Assembly: GCA_003290165.1 (NCBI GenBank)
Contig: QNQO01005778.1
Location: forward strand, 291,023 to 355,022
Direction of reading: 5' to 3'
DNA length: 64,000 bases
Origin: Berberis thunbergii
Taxonomy: Eukaryota > Streptophyta > Magnoliopsida > Ranunculales > Berberidaceae
The position numbers and the translations under genes are program-made. The notes under the pieces are model-generated. The model was not told where the DNA came from, did no database searches, and saw only the letters and a program-made list of their open reading frames with translations. Each line of letters opens with the position of its first letter. The stretch's first letter is position 1. Below are positions 1-10,510 of the stretch, one piece after another.

Positions 1-272
1 ACTTCTGGCTGGGTCAGGATCTGATACCAAACTTTGACGACCCCCCTCCCGCACTGTATCGATATTGTCGGCTTTGGGCTACCATCCGGCCCTCACGGCT
101 TTAAAATGCGTCTGTACAATGGGGAGTTGACCCTGCACATATAAGGATCATCCTCCTCCCCTACCCATGCGATATGGGGCTATGATTCCCTTTGTAGCTC
201 GTCCAACCCCTTTCAGCCTATTGGGCTCCAACCCTCACCCTCACCTCAGGTCAGCCCACTTAGGGTCTCACA
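1..272 (-). repeat. TRIM retrotransposon, edge-truncated copy (internal remnant plus one LTR)
   Basis: Bases 1-33 are the reverse complement of a TRIM internal segment, including a primer-binding-like GATACCA core. Bases about 34-272 are one LTR, ending on the plus strand in GGGTCTCACA (minus-strand start TGTGAGACCC). The LTR matches those at 416-955 and, inverted, those at 58132-59182. The rest of the element lies left of the window. Bases 273-415 between this LTR and the next are G-rich and look like host LTR sequence rather than TRIM. Confidence 0.75.
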
Positions 273-415
273 AACAGGGTGAGGTGACTTTGTTTTCTGT
301 GGCGATATGGGCTGTGAGGTCGACTTGGTCAACGAGATGATGAGGTGAGTGGTGGTGTGGACGTGATGGAGAAAGGAAAGTGCAGGAAGAAGAAATTGTT
401 CTTGAGGACAGGGTC

Positions 416-955
416 TGTAACGACCCGATCCGCACAGTAAGATATTGTCCGCTTTGGACCCAATCGGCCCGCACGGCTTTAAAATGCCTTTTACTATGGG
501 GATCCAACCTCACACATATATAGCACATCACCATCCCGCACCCAAGCGATGTGGGACTATGTCCCCCTTTGTAGCTCGTTCAACCTCTCTCGGTCCTATT
601 GGGCCTGTTGGGCTCCAACCCTCACCCTCACCCTCAGGTCCGCACACTCCAGATGTCTCACAGTCCACCCCCCTTAGGACCCAATGTCCATGTCGACACA
701 CTTTCGGCTGGGTCAGGCTCTGATACCATTCTGTAACGACCCGATTCACACAATAAGATATTGTCCGTTTTGGGCTCAACCAGCCCGCACGGCTTTAAAA
801 GGCCTCTTACTTCCAACCTCGCACATATATAACACATCACCATCCTGCACCCAGGCGATGTGGGGCTATGTCCCCCTTTGTAGCTTGTCCAACCTCTCTC
901 GGGCCTGTTGGACTCCAACCCTCACCCTCAAGTCCGCCCACTCCAGGGTCTCACA
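416..955 (-). mobile_element. Complete TRIM (terminal-repeat retrotransposon in miniature)
   Basis: Two similar LTRs (416-662 and 732-955) flank an internal domain of only about 69 bp. Read on the minus strand, each LTR starts TGTGAGAC/TGTGAGACC and ends GTTACA, the usual TG...CA. Directly after the 5' LTR on the minus strand is TGGTATCAGAGC (717-728), a match to the plant initiator tRNA-Met primer site. A purine-rich tract (minus AAGGGGGG) lies just before the 3' LTR. There is no coding capacity, as expected of a TRIM, which must be mobilised by another element. The flanking 5-mers (GGGTC and AGGTT) match only weakly as a target duplication. Confidence 0.85.
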
Positions 956-2380
956 AGGTTTATGGCCTGAGGTCTATGTGAAAAATTAGAGATGAAGAAG
1001 AAGGGGTGATGAGAAGATGACGATTTGGGGAGGGAAGAACGGGGTGTGGTGGCTACCGGTTTTCTAGCGAGTGAGAATCGCTGGCAAGGGGATGATGAGG
1101 CAGTTCTTTGGTGGCCGAAAAAAAGATGAGAAGGAAAGGGCCAACCCTAAAAAAGAGTGAGGTGACATTCGTTTTTTTAAGTGCTTAGAAGCTAATTTCT
1201 AACTGGAGTTAGAAGTTCTGAACGAGCTTCTAAATGAACTGATTGTTTTGTTTTTGAATTGGTTGTTGATTAGAAGCTGTAAAATTAAAATGTGTTTGTT
1301 TTTAGGTGCTGAATAGGAACTGTTTGACAATTTTACCCAACTGAGCTCAATAAAATTATGACATAAATATTGTACTTACAATCATATCCAATAATTATCC
1401 AAATCCTAGATAATGTGACAATACATTTCATTATAAGAATATCAAAATATGACCAAGTATATTTAAAAAACATTATCGAACCAAATTTCTTACTAATATT
1501 TTGTTGCAATACGATCTCGTAAATTAACCAATATAACCACAATACTACATGAGAATGAAGTACAATCCTATCGAAGATGAAAACCCATATTTTAGAATCT
1601 TTAATAGGGTATTAACATATACATAAAGCATAAAAGCTACATGCTATGTAATTAAAAAAGTTGAAAATATAGATGAGAGGGAGAGATTGAGAAATGAAGA
1701 AAAACTTGAAAAATATATAGAAAGAAAACAAACATGAAGGAGGGAAACGAGATAAGTTTCTTACCGATGAACAGTCTTTGTGAAGGTAGGTAGAACGATA
1801 ATGCTTGGTGAAGAGAATAAAGGCGTGAACCTACTTATTTTTAAGAAGATGTGGGCGACAATTGTCATTACAAAATTATCTTAAGGTTACTATTGAAATA
1901 ATTTTTGGGTCAACACTTAGTGTTAAGTGATCAACACCTCCATGTTTCTTACTCCAATCAGAAGTTCAATTCTGATTAGAATTAAAAACAAACACCCTAA
2001 ACAAGGTTTTTCACTTCTTATTAAGACTTCTGACTCTATTCAGAAGCAAAAACAAACACCACCGGAAGCGTGAAAAGAGAGAGGATAGCTCTTAGTTGCA
2101 AGAAAAGAGAGACTAAATAGAGTTGGGAATTTAGGTTAGGTTTGGGCTTGGGTTAAGATGGGTTTGGGTTAATTGTTCTTCCTAATTTCACCCTTGAACG
2201 TCACTTTGTACCACTCTTTGAGGTTGTCAAATAATTGCTTCCGCTTTGATGTGATTTCGCCGTTTAAGTTCCCAATCCTATAAAAATACGAAAACAAAAT
2301 AATTAGAATAAAATACGAAATTCGAAACACTAACAAATATAAATTATAAGGTAATTTGAGTATAAATTATGTGAATATCA
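956..2380 (-). repeat. Athila-like LTR fragment, interrupted
   Basis: The 956-1160 and 2065-2380 parts resemble the outer portion of the LTR at 17094-19187. In particular the stretch from about 2185 (TTTCACCC, CACTTTGTA, GTCAAATAATTG) to the terminal GTGAATATCA at 2380 follows that LTR with small differences. It is broken by a DNA-transposon-like insertion at about 1160-2064 and by the TRIM copies to its left. It is an older fragment of the same LTR family. Confidence 0.6.
1160..2064. mobile_element. Probable DNA transposon remnant nested in an LTR
   Basis: The segment splits an otherwise continuous Athila-like LTR. Its right end, reverse-complemented, reads GGTGTTTGTTTTTGCTTCTG followed by AGAAG-rich sequence. 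Similar TGTTTGTTTTT and AGAAG motifs recur in inverted orientation near 1165-1320. No transposase frame is visible and no target duplication was resolved, so the class (Harbinger, hAT or Mutator) is left open. Confidence 0.4.
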
Positions 2381-2408
2381 TTAACCTACACAATAATCGA
2401 GGCTTAAC

Positions 2409-4474
2409 ATTTATGCCACGAACCCTAAAGTTAGTGAATAATTTCAATTTACCCCTCAAGTTGAAAAAATTACATTTACTACCTTGATGTTTAACTTTTT
2501 ACATTTTCTACCCTAGGTTTCTATACTATCAACATTACCCATATTATATAACAAAACTACATTTACATTTTCTCAGCTCAATCAACTAGATAAATACCTA
2601 TTAATAGTTTATTCCCCAAAATATATTTTATAATTTGAGATTGCCCCAATATCATATTTTATTTTTCCTTTCCCTTACTTTTTTTTTCCTTTTTCTTTCT
2701 TTCTAAAATATAAGAAGATCACGTATTATTCTCAATAAAGCAATATTACCATTTTTAATGAAAAAAATTAGGGGCAACCACCTAGTAGCAGTTACATACT
2801 AGAATAATACTTGAAAACAACAAAATCATCAATTTTTATTTCATAGTTCCAAAATTTGAAATTTAAGTGAAGTGACAAAACCACCCCTTGACTCTCTACT
2901 TCTATCCTCAAATTAAACCAAATAGATTTCTCTTTCAAAACTCAATCCCCTCTTGACTCAATTATGCATGAAGAGCAAATTTCATACTCAAAACCCATAA
3001 ACGCAACTTTGTGTGTAAGTTTTGGGTCCTCTTTCTCCCTCTAATCATCTATTTCATCTTCATTATCTCTCTACATCTTCACCCCTTCTGCCTCCAATTC
3101 TCTTACCAATTCAACTTCCCCTCCTCATTTCACCCAAAATCACTTCGATTTTGATATACTTTGACCTTTAGGGTTTCATTTTCTCATTCATATAGGGTTT
3201 ATCTGCAACTTGAATTTGATTTCTGTATGTGATTTCTCGTCTCCGATTGCAATTTTTTATTAACAAATTACCAACAAATTTTATTTCATAGCCCCTCTCT
3301 CTAGAATTTAAGCAGATAATTCAATCTAATTAGTTTTTTTATCCCGTTGTACCCAACTGGATAGATTGCATTCACGCGGATTCAACGGAATTGAAATATC
3401 TAGGCTTTAAAGCTTTTGTATTAAATTTTAGGTTTTTATAATTTTTTTGGGGGGGGGGGGGGGGGTGTATTGTTGTTGATTGGTGAATAATCGTAAGGCA
3501 TTTCCCATGTTTTGAGTTGTGTATCCAAGTTAATAAAAAGGCATTATATCGTATTGCATACAACTGGATGCAATGGAGTGCGAGACATTCCATTGTAACT
3601 TGGAATTGGGCTCCTCCCTTTAACCACCTCCACCCCCACTTATCGACACCACCATAGCTCCACCAAACAAACACACAGAGCATTAACTAGAGTTGTTATC
3701 CCGTTGGCGCAGATCTTGCTTCATAGAGAAAGTTGCGATGGCGTCTGTGGTGGCTAGGGAGCTTTAACGGAGAAAGAGAAACACAACATGGCTTTGTTGA
3801 AATTTTGAGAGAGAGAAAAATCATAGAGGGATTTTAGATTTTGGAAGGGCAAAATCGAAAATAAAGACATTGACTTTAATGTTGATGTGCAGGACTTAAG
3901 GGTTAAACTTTTGTTTGTGTGTCCTGCTCAATTATTTGAGTGCACAATTGGGCCTTCAGCTCAATGTGAAGGCCCAGTTGTGCTTAAAAATTATTTCTTT
4001 CTATGAAAAAACATACAAAAGATTATATATATATATGATATTCTTGAAAAACAAATAGTAAATTGTATAAGGTTGTAGATGATGTGGCTTACTTTGAATC
4101 TTTATGTCATAATAAAAAATCTTTATTCATATTATGCCATAAATATTTATTCATTCAGAATGATAAAGTTGCTTTCTTGAGAATAATGTGATCAACTTGT
4201 TATTTTAGAATGAAAGAAAATGAGAAAACTAATATGGAAATTCTCTAATTAAATATAATATGTGGGTACTATAGCTACTAGTAGGAAATTCTCTATTTGG
4301 TTGAGGGGAGAAAATGTAAACATAGTTTAGTCATTTAATATGGATAAAGTTAGTATTATAGATATCTAGGGTAGAAAATTTAACAAAGTTTAAAAATTAA
4401 GGTAGTAAATGTAAATTTCCCATTTCAGGGGAGAAATTGTATTATCCACCGACTTTAGGGTTTGTGGTGTAAAT
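2409..4474. mobile_element. DNA element with long (about 125 bp) terminal inverted repeats
   Basis: The arm at 2410-2535 and the reverse complement of 4345-4473 align along their length. Shared blocks include AACCCTAAAGT, TTACATTTACTACCTT and TTTTCTACCCTAG. Long TIRs with a roughly 1.8 kb AT-rich body are typical of Mutator-like elements. The body has promoter-like CT-rich sequence (3050-3200), a 17-G run (3449-3465) and the short frame ATGGCGTCTGTGG (3738) that stops after ten codons. That could be a captured gene piece, but I cannot identify it. I found no 9-bp target duplication. Confidence 0.5.
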
Positions 4475-4597
4475 GACTCTAAATATAATTAATAAGGCCA
4501 TTTTAATTAATTTATTAAAATAATTATAAATATGTTAAATTGGAAACGTTACACTTAAATTTTTCCTACCAAAATCTAAATGCTCAAAAATTACTAT

Positions 4598-5272
4598 TGA
4601 TGTAGTCGAATCCTGCTTTCCTTGACCTTGACCTGGACCTGTACTGGGAACGCACGTGAGCCAAGGACCACCATTGTGGTGGTCGATGGTATTCCGATGC
4701 TAAAGTCAGACAAGGCTTGAGAAAAGCTTAAAGTTGTAAATTGGGTTCTGTAGCGTACATTGCTTCATCAACTCTGTGTCTTATTTATAATGCGAGAGTC
4801 CTTGTTCGGCTAGGCCTTTGGTGGCGTAGTTTAGGAAAAAAGATCTTGCTAAAGATCATTTTCTAGTTGGGAGTCATCCATGTAGGAGAGTTTCCCTACA
4901 CGACCTGTGTTTTTAGATTTGCAGGGGAGGTTTCCCTTTTGGAGTGTTGTCCATGCAAGGAACTTTCCATGCACGACTTATACTCCGGTATTTGTTTCCT
5001 AGTCAGAACCAATGTATTGTTGGTCTGCCCATCTTAGGTGATCCCCAGATACTTGCTTGATTAGGCCTTACGGTTATTGGGCTTTACCATGTGACGTGTG
5101 GGCTTGGTAGGGCGCTGCAATTCGGTCAAACCTTTTGGATTCTGCCAAAGTGGGCATAGTGTCGTCTGGGCTTTGCCAGAGTGGATGGGAAATCAGGCCT
5201 GCTTTTCTCTGCTAACGAGATCATCTTGACACGCATACGGTGCGAATTAAAGGACGGTTTGCTGTATCATCA
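4598..5272 (-). mobile_element. Solo LTR of a Ty3/gypsy family, with intact target duplication
   Basis: This 675-bp LTR starts TGATGTAGTC and ends GTATCATCA on the plus strand. It is flanked on both sides by the same five bases, ACTAT (4593-4597 and 5273-5277), so its boundaries are exact. It belongs to the same family as the LTRs at 31891-32567, 39779-40177, 56006-57370 and 62069-62734. All share a GACCACCATTGTGGTGG-like palindrome and a TTGTCCATGCAAGGAA-like block. Primer-site placement in the sister copies shows the family reads on the minus strand. Intra-element LTR recombination is the usual origin of a solo LTR. Confidence 0.9.
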
Positions 5273-5519
5273 ACTATGCCAAACCTGCGTATACAAAAGC
5301 CAAAATTAGATAATAAGATCTCTTTATGTAGCAGCAAGATTAATAGTGTAGATTTCCTGGGTTTGAATCATAATTGTAGTTTCAATTTCCTGGGTTTGAA
5401 GCTTTATTGTACCAACTGATCCAAATTCTAAAAAAATAACTTCCTAAAATAACAACACATAAAACTCTATGGCCCTTTCTATCGGGACCCTAAGATAGAA
5501 ATTTATCTATGGAGACTTC

Positions 5520-6093
5520 TGAGACATCAAACAATCATCCAATCACAGCCAAACACGTGGAAAATATCAACTTTATGGAAAAAGGCGAGGACATACCAGC
5601 CCCAAGCTGGGTCCAAGTTGGGCGCAATTCAGCTCGTAAGTCAAGTAATCAAGCCCAAATTACATAAGCCTAATATGGTGGAAGTCTTGGAGCTTGGCTC
5701 AGGACAATAAGGCCAGAACACAGACCCTTGGGCTAATGAGACCAAGTCTTATTTAGACCACTCGTGGCCCTATTGGGCATTGAGTCCTAAAGAGAGCCAA
5801 GTACAAAAGAATATTAGTTGTGGACGGGTGAAGAACCCTACATGGACATAAGTGTTCCAACTGCGAGATCTCCCCTCTCCATTGTGCAGTAGAGTCAATA
5901 AAGGAGTAAAATGCTCTCAATATAAGGTGAACAAAACTGATGACAGAGGCAAGCAACCCTAATTTTATTAGTCTAATTCCATCCTCGTTCAAGAACTTGA
6001 CTTTACCATCAGAGTGCCTTTGGTTGGCAACACGGTGGTCTCTGGGTCACTTCTGCTCATTTTGCTTCAATAGAGACGAATTTAAATGCATTA
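5520..6093 (+). repeat. 5' LTR of the 5.5-10.4 kb element
   Basis: It is paired with 9842-10398 and diverged by substitutions and small indels. The boundary comes from the shared TGAGACATCA start and from the primer-binding site two bases past its end. Confidence 0.75.
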
Positions 6094-6094
6094 G

Positions 6095-6114
6095 TTTGGC
6101 GCCGTCCGTGGAGA
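6095..6114 (+). other. Primer-binding site, tRNA-Asp-like
   Basis: TTTGGCGCCGTCCGTGGAG begins just after the 5' LTR. Plant Tat/Athila-type gypsy elements usually carry TGGCGCCGTTGCCGGGGA here, complementary to the 3' end of tRNA-Asp. The first eight bases of that core (TGGCGCCG) are kept. Confidence 0.75.
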
Positions 6115-6172
6115 ACGATAGTTTTCCTCAAATCAAAATATAAACTCTATTAAACCTATAGAGTCATGCGAC

Positions 6173-6274
6173 ATGGTTATCAGTACTAGATCTCGTGCTA
6201 ATAATAGTACTGTCGACCTTGCCAATGCTCTAGCCGAAGGAGTACCACCGCCGGACCGAAATGCTCCAAAATGA
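6173..6274 (+). pseudogene. Truncated gag start
   Basis: The frame starts at the ATG in ACATGGTTATC and gives a 33-residue peptide beginning MVISTRSRANNSTVDLANA, stopped by TGA at 6272-6274. The N-terminus resembles the gag start of the minus-strand element at 31.8 kb (MVITRSRNIG). Downstream frames are broken, so only the N-terminal tip of gag survives. Confidence 0.5.
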
Positions 6275-6599
6275 AGCTGAGTGACAACATGCCTGAGTCT
6301 GGTAGAACAAAGCCCGATAAGACCACCAACTATGTCAACTCCAGGTACCACGCCTAGACTCCGCTCAATGCCAACCTGTCAAAAATCCATTCCACCATGA
6401 AGAGTTTGGAGGATATCAAGTGGCCTTCTAAAATTTGACCTCAAGCTCCTCACGAAGACGTCTCTGATGACCAGCCTCAACACGTTCCTCTTCTTGCACC
6501 CTTTGAGTGTTAGCAACGACCTTCAGCTTAGAGTCTTAGCCACCATCACGATCCCTTCGCCACCACCTTGTCCAAACTCTCCCAAGTCACCTTAGCATC

Positions 6600-9560
6600 A
6601 ACGACGACCTTCAGCGCAAAGTCTAATTGTCTGCCATCGCCCTATCTAAGCTCTCCTAAGTCACCTTCATTTGAGCTTCCAAACTGAATTGGGCAGCTAA
6701 CTTCCTTTTCAAAGCGTCCACCTTAAAAAGGGCATCTGAAAGTTGCATCTGCTGTTTCACAAACACTTTTTCTAAGGCGTAAAGCCTGTCTCAAGCATCT
6801 TTCACCTCATCCTTACCATACTTGAATAAGTAAGGTGAGCCATCTCCTTATCAGAAAACACATGAGAAAGCTATCAACAACGAACGAACAAAAACTAAGA
6901 GAAAAATCAGACCAAAAGTCAAGTTGCTAACTTACCAAACATCAGATGCTTCTGTCCCAGATCAAGGTGATCACTCATAGTTTGCTTCCCCAGAGGAGCT
7001 CAATTGGTCAACCAATGGAACCGGTCCTTCATATGCTGAATGGACCCCACCATATGATCTACCTCGTGATGTCAAGCATGCTGACCATCAGTGCCAATAT
7101 GATGAGCCCATGAACGAGAAGAAAGGTCTGAGTGTCGATGTGGAAAACCTTGGGATTCAAGATTAGACCAGCTCATTCTCTCGAAATATTTGAAGGAGGG
7201 AAATCAACAACTTCTTGTCCACAACATAAAGTATAGGAGTCTGATGAGACGATTCCCGCGGATCAGGATGGTGAGGTGGACACTCAAGCAGTTGCTCAGT
7301 CCATAGATTAATGGTCTTAGATGGAGGGGCCGACGAACCCTGCCCCTGTTCGACCACCTCTTGATCTAAAAATGGACCATGATCAATGTTTTCTAGAGAA
7401 GGCGGCGTTGCTTCGAATTCATAAAGGCCCTGATTGTTGCCTGAAAAAGTTGTTTTAAGCAACCACCTCCTTATCATTCATCTTGCTGGGATCACCAACC
7501 CCCGTATATCAAGACATATCCTCTTTAAGAGCGGTCAGTGAAATGCGAAGAGCGGGAGGAACATTCTTGGTAGAAGGCTGTAACACCATCTTAAGTGGAC
7601 TGTCCGAATCGATTGTTGCCTCTCTACTCATCTAATTGGAACCTCAACCCCACTTGACTCGACTGGCTCCCTTTCCAATGCGGTTAGCATAGCAGGACGA
7701 GCAGCCTAACTAGCACCAATCTTGATCTTTTTGGGCAATCTGATTGAGGGAACATGACCCTCTAAAGCCTTTTTAGAACGACTTGGGATTTGCACATTCC
7801 AGGCCTTCTTCTTATTCTTGAAAGGTCTAGAGACTCCACCCTGATTCCTTATAGATGAACCAACCGGAGCAAAAACAACCTGTTATGAACTACCAACATC
7901 AAGAAAAAATAGGCCACTCCATTTAATGGTCGATGGTTTGAGGACATCCAGAATAGACATCACTAGCAGATTGGTGAAACTAGCCTTCACCTGATCTTCT
8001 TAAGGAGAAAGAACAACAGGACCCAACTCTCGTGTTCATGACCAATCGATAATCATAAAACAACCACATCAAAATCAAGAGACAAAAAAATGTATGACTT
8101 CCTCAATGGTTTGAAGCCGCGAATAACCGTTTAGCCCTCACAAGAAAAGAATCTGGAATCCGTGGAAACGAAAAAATAATACTTCTGCCAATTCTTGAAA
8201 ATGTTTGGAAGTTCATCCAGACAAGTATAGGGATGGCAATGGGGTAGATTTGGGAAAATCCATCCCCCCCCATGGGGATGGCGGATCCTCAAATCCGCCG
8301 CGAATATCTATGTATCATATTTTTTAAAAACCAGCTCCACACCAGATGGATTGGCGGATATCCGCCCCACTCAGTTAAATCAATGAAAAGTAGAACAATC
8401 TAGAAATTGGACGAAGAAACCCAATTTCTCCACCACTACAAACCATGTTTTGAGTTTTCTACTCTTTTGTTCCCTTCAAGCAAAGACTCTCTTAAGAAGA
8501 ACTGAAGAAGAATCTCCCAATAGAGATCTAAAATTTAAGAAGATGGATATGTTGCTAATCAAAGAGAAGAAGAAAACATGTCTAATGGGGTTGGCAGATA
8601 AGAGTTTTTGATTGGTGGGTTGGATGATGTTGTTGATAATGAAGAAGAAAACTTGGAGAATATGGAGATGTTGTTAATCGAAACGAAGAAGAAAACTCAT
8701 CTGTTGATGATGTTGTTAATCGAAGATAATAAGAAGAAAACTCGAAAAATATGGAAATGCAGCTAAGAGGAGAAACAACAACGAAAGTCGTCTTTGGGTT
8801 GGGGTTGGCAGACGTTGGGTTTTGATTGGTGAGGAGGATGATGTTGTTGATAATGAAGATGATGAGTTGGGAGAGGTGCCTGCTCAGATGGGTGGTAAAG
8901 TAAGTGAGAGAGAATGAGAAATTGGGTAGGGTTAGGGTTTTCTTTGCTTTTTAAGGGTCAGTGGTATTTATCTAATTTTTACACTAAAATGAATATCTGT
9001 GGGGAGGATATGGCCAAATCTATATCCACCCCGAATATTTGTTGGATGTTGTTTGGATATCTATATCTGACCCAAAATTTGTTTAGCCTTATCCAAAACC
9101 TGCCCCAAACAAGACGGGCATGGCGAATATCCGTGAAAATCTGCCCCACTACCATCCTTGGACAAGCAGGCTTCATCATAAAACAAACCCTATTAGAATT
9201 CATTCTAATGGCAGTCACTGAATAAAGGACTTTCGTTGACAACTGAAAGACCAACCTCCTTCGCCCTAATAAGGATTGCAATAAGAACTCTCCAACCATT
9301 TGGCCCCAGTTGGGTTGAAGGAATGCCATGGTAAGTCAGAAATGCCAAATGGAGTACCAGATTGGAAAACACAGACCAACTTTGAAAATTGCCTTGTACA
9401 AGCACATGTAACCCTCGTTCGGCAAGGTGATAGAGTCGCCTAGCTCAAGAGCCAATGTCATATTGTTAGGAATCTGATACTGATGACGGAGTTCAACCAA
9501 GCCTGTCTCCGTCATCAGCGACTCCCTAAGGAAATCAAGACAGGCGACATGTTGCTCAGT
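6600..9560 (-). pseudogene. Transposase_28-like ('putative gypsy type transposon') ORF, antisense to gag
   Basis: Read on the minus strand from about 9560, the product includes LGPNGWRVLIAILIRAKEVG (near 9300). After the hAT insertion it includes NIFKNWQKYYFFV (near 8190), then a coiled-coil-like stretch with SDALFKVDALKRKLAA (about 6770-6690). These match the layout of plant proteins labelled Transposase_28: an N-terminal PNGWR-type block, a GWKxRFFFV-type block, then a coiled coil. Many stops and frameshifts are present, and a hAT element (8228-9160) splits it. It runs opposite to the element's LTR polarity. The function of such ORFs is not established. Confidence 0.55.
8228..9160. mobile_element. 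hAT-type non-autonomous transposon
   Basis: The ends are TAGGGATGGCAATGGGG on the left and, reverse-complemented, CAAGGATGGTAGTGGGG on the right. Flanking 8-mers GACAAGTA (8220-8227) and GACAAGCA (9161-9168) agree at 7 of 8 positions, the hAT duplication length. The interior repeats ATCCGCC/GGCGGAT motifs near both ends and has no transposase. It interrupts the antisense ORF of the host LTR element. Confidence 0.8.
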
Positions 9561-9841
9561 GGGAAGATTTTTTTTTTGACATGATTGAAAGAGACAAAGG
9601 TTTGCGTCGGATTAGATTTGAAAAGATTGAAGATGAATACGGCTCAAAGCTCTGGAAACACTGATAAGTGAAAAGACTGGCTTTTACCAAATATTGGCTT
9701 ATATATGCTTAGTGCGGACGAAAAAAGCACCCAACATTCGCATTAACTGTTGTGTAAAAATTGAAAAGAAATCAAAACAACCATGTAATTGCTGAGTTAG
9801 TGGCCCTGTAAGCATCCCCACTATCTAGGAGGAGTAGCTAA

Positions 9842-10398
9842 TGAGACATCAAATAGTCATCCAATTACAGCCAAGCACGTGGCACATGTCAACCCTAATG
9901 AGAGAGGCCCCCACAAGTTAGGCCCAATCGAAATCAGCCCGTAAGTCAGGTGCCCAAACCCAGATTCTGTAAACCCAAATGCAGTGAGAGTCTCAAAGAT
10001 TGGCCTACGACAATAAGGCTGAAACTCAGACCATAGGCTTAGAATGAGTCCAAGGCTCGTCTAAACTGCTCTTGACCCAATTAGGCATTAGAAGATTAGT
10101 AATGGACAAGTAAAAAACCCTACATGGACATAACTTCATGGAGGAGGACTTTCATCAAGATCTCCCCCCAATTGTGCATTCAAAGGTAGAGTCAATGCAG
10201 GAGTTAATCACTCTCATTATATAAGGTGAACAAAACGAATGAAAAAAGGTACACAACCTAATTTTATAAAAAGACTCATTCTTTGGTCAATCGCTTGATT
10301 TATCATAGGAGTGCCTTTGGTCGCCACAACGGTGGTCTTTAGTTCACCGCTGCCCATTTTGCAGGTTGAAGTCAATAGGGATGGAAACTAATGCATCA
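9842..10398 (+). repeat. 3' LTR of the 5.5-10.4 kb element
   Basis: It starts TGAGACATCAAATAG and ends AATGCATCA. It aligns along its length with 5520-6093. Confidence 0.75.
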
Positions 10399-10510
10399 TG
10401 AGGATTTGCAATGGAGAATTCACTTTATTGATGCAACAACGTTGAGAGAAGTTTTCGAGGAGCAGATGAAAAAGGTTGTTATAGGAAGGTTGTTTATACT
10501 ATAATGATGA

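Larger units (their letters stand above)
5520..10398 (+). mobile_element. Non-autonomous Ty3/gypsy LTR element with antisense ORF
   Basis: The LTRs (5520-6093 and 9842-10398) both begin TGAGACATCAAA and end near ATGCAT(C/T)A. They share long blocks such as CATCCAAT(C/T)ACAGCCAA and ACGGTGGTC. A primer site follows the 5' LTR, and a purine-rich tract (GGAGGAGTAGC, 9828-9838) precedes the 3' LTR. The interior has only a short gag start on the plus strand and a Transposase_28-like ORF on the minus strand. There is no protease, reverse transcriptase or integrase. A hAT element sits inside. No matching target duplication is visible, so the element is old or rearranged. Confidence 0.8.

Noticed and set aside
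445..989. Overlapping frames of 80-100 codons on both strands
   Set aside because: They fall within the TRIM LTRs, which are non-coding. The same frames recur only because the LTRs are repeated.
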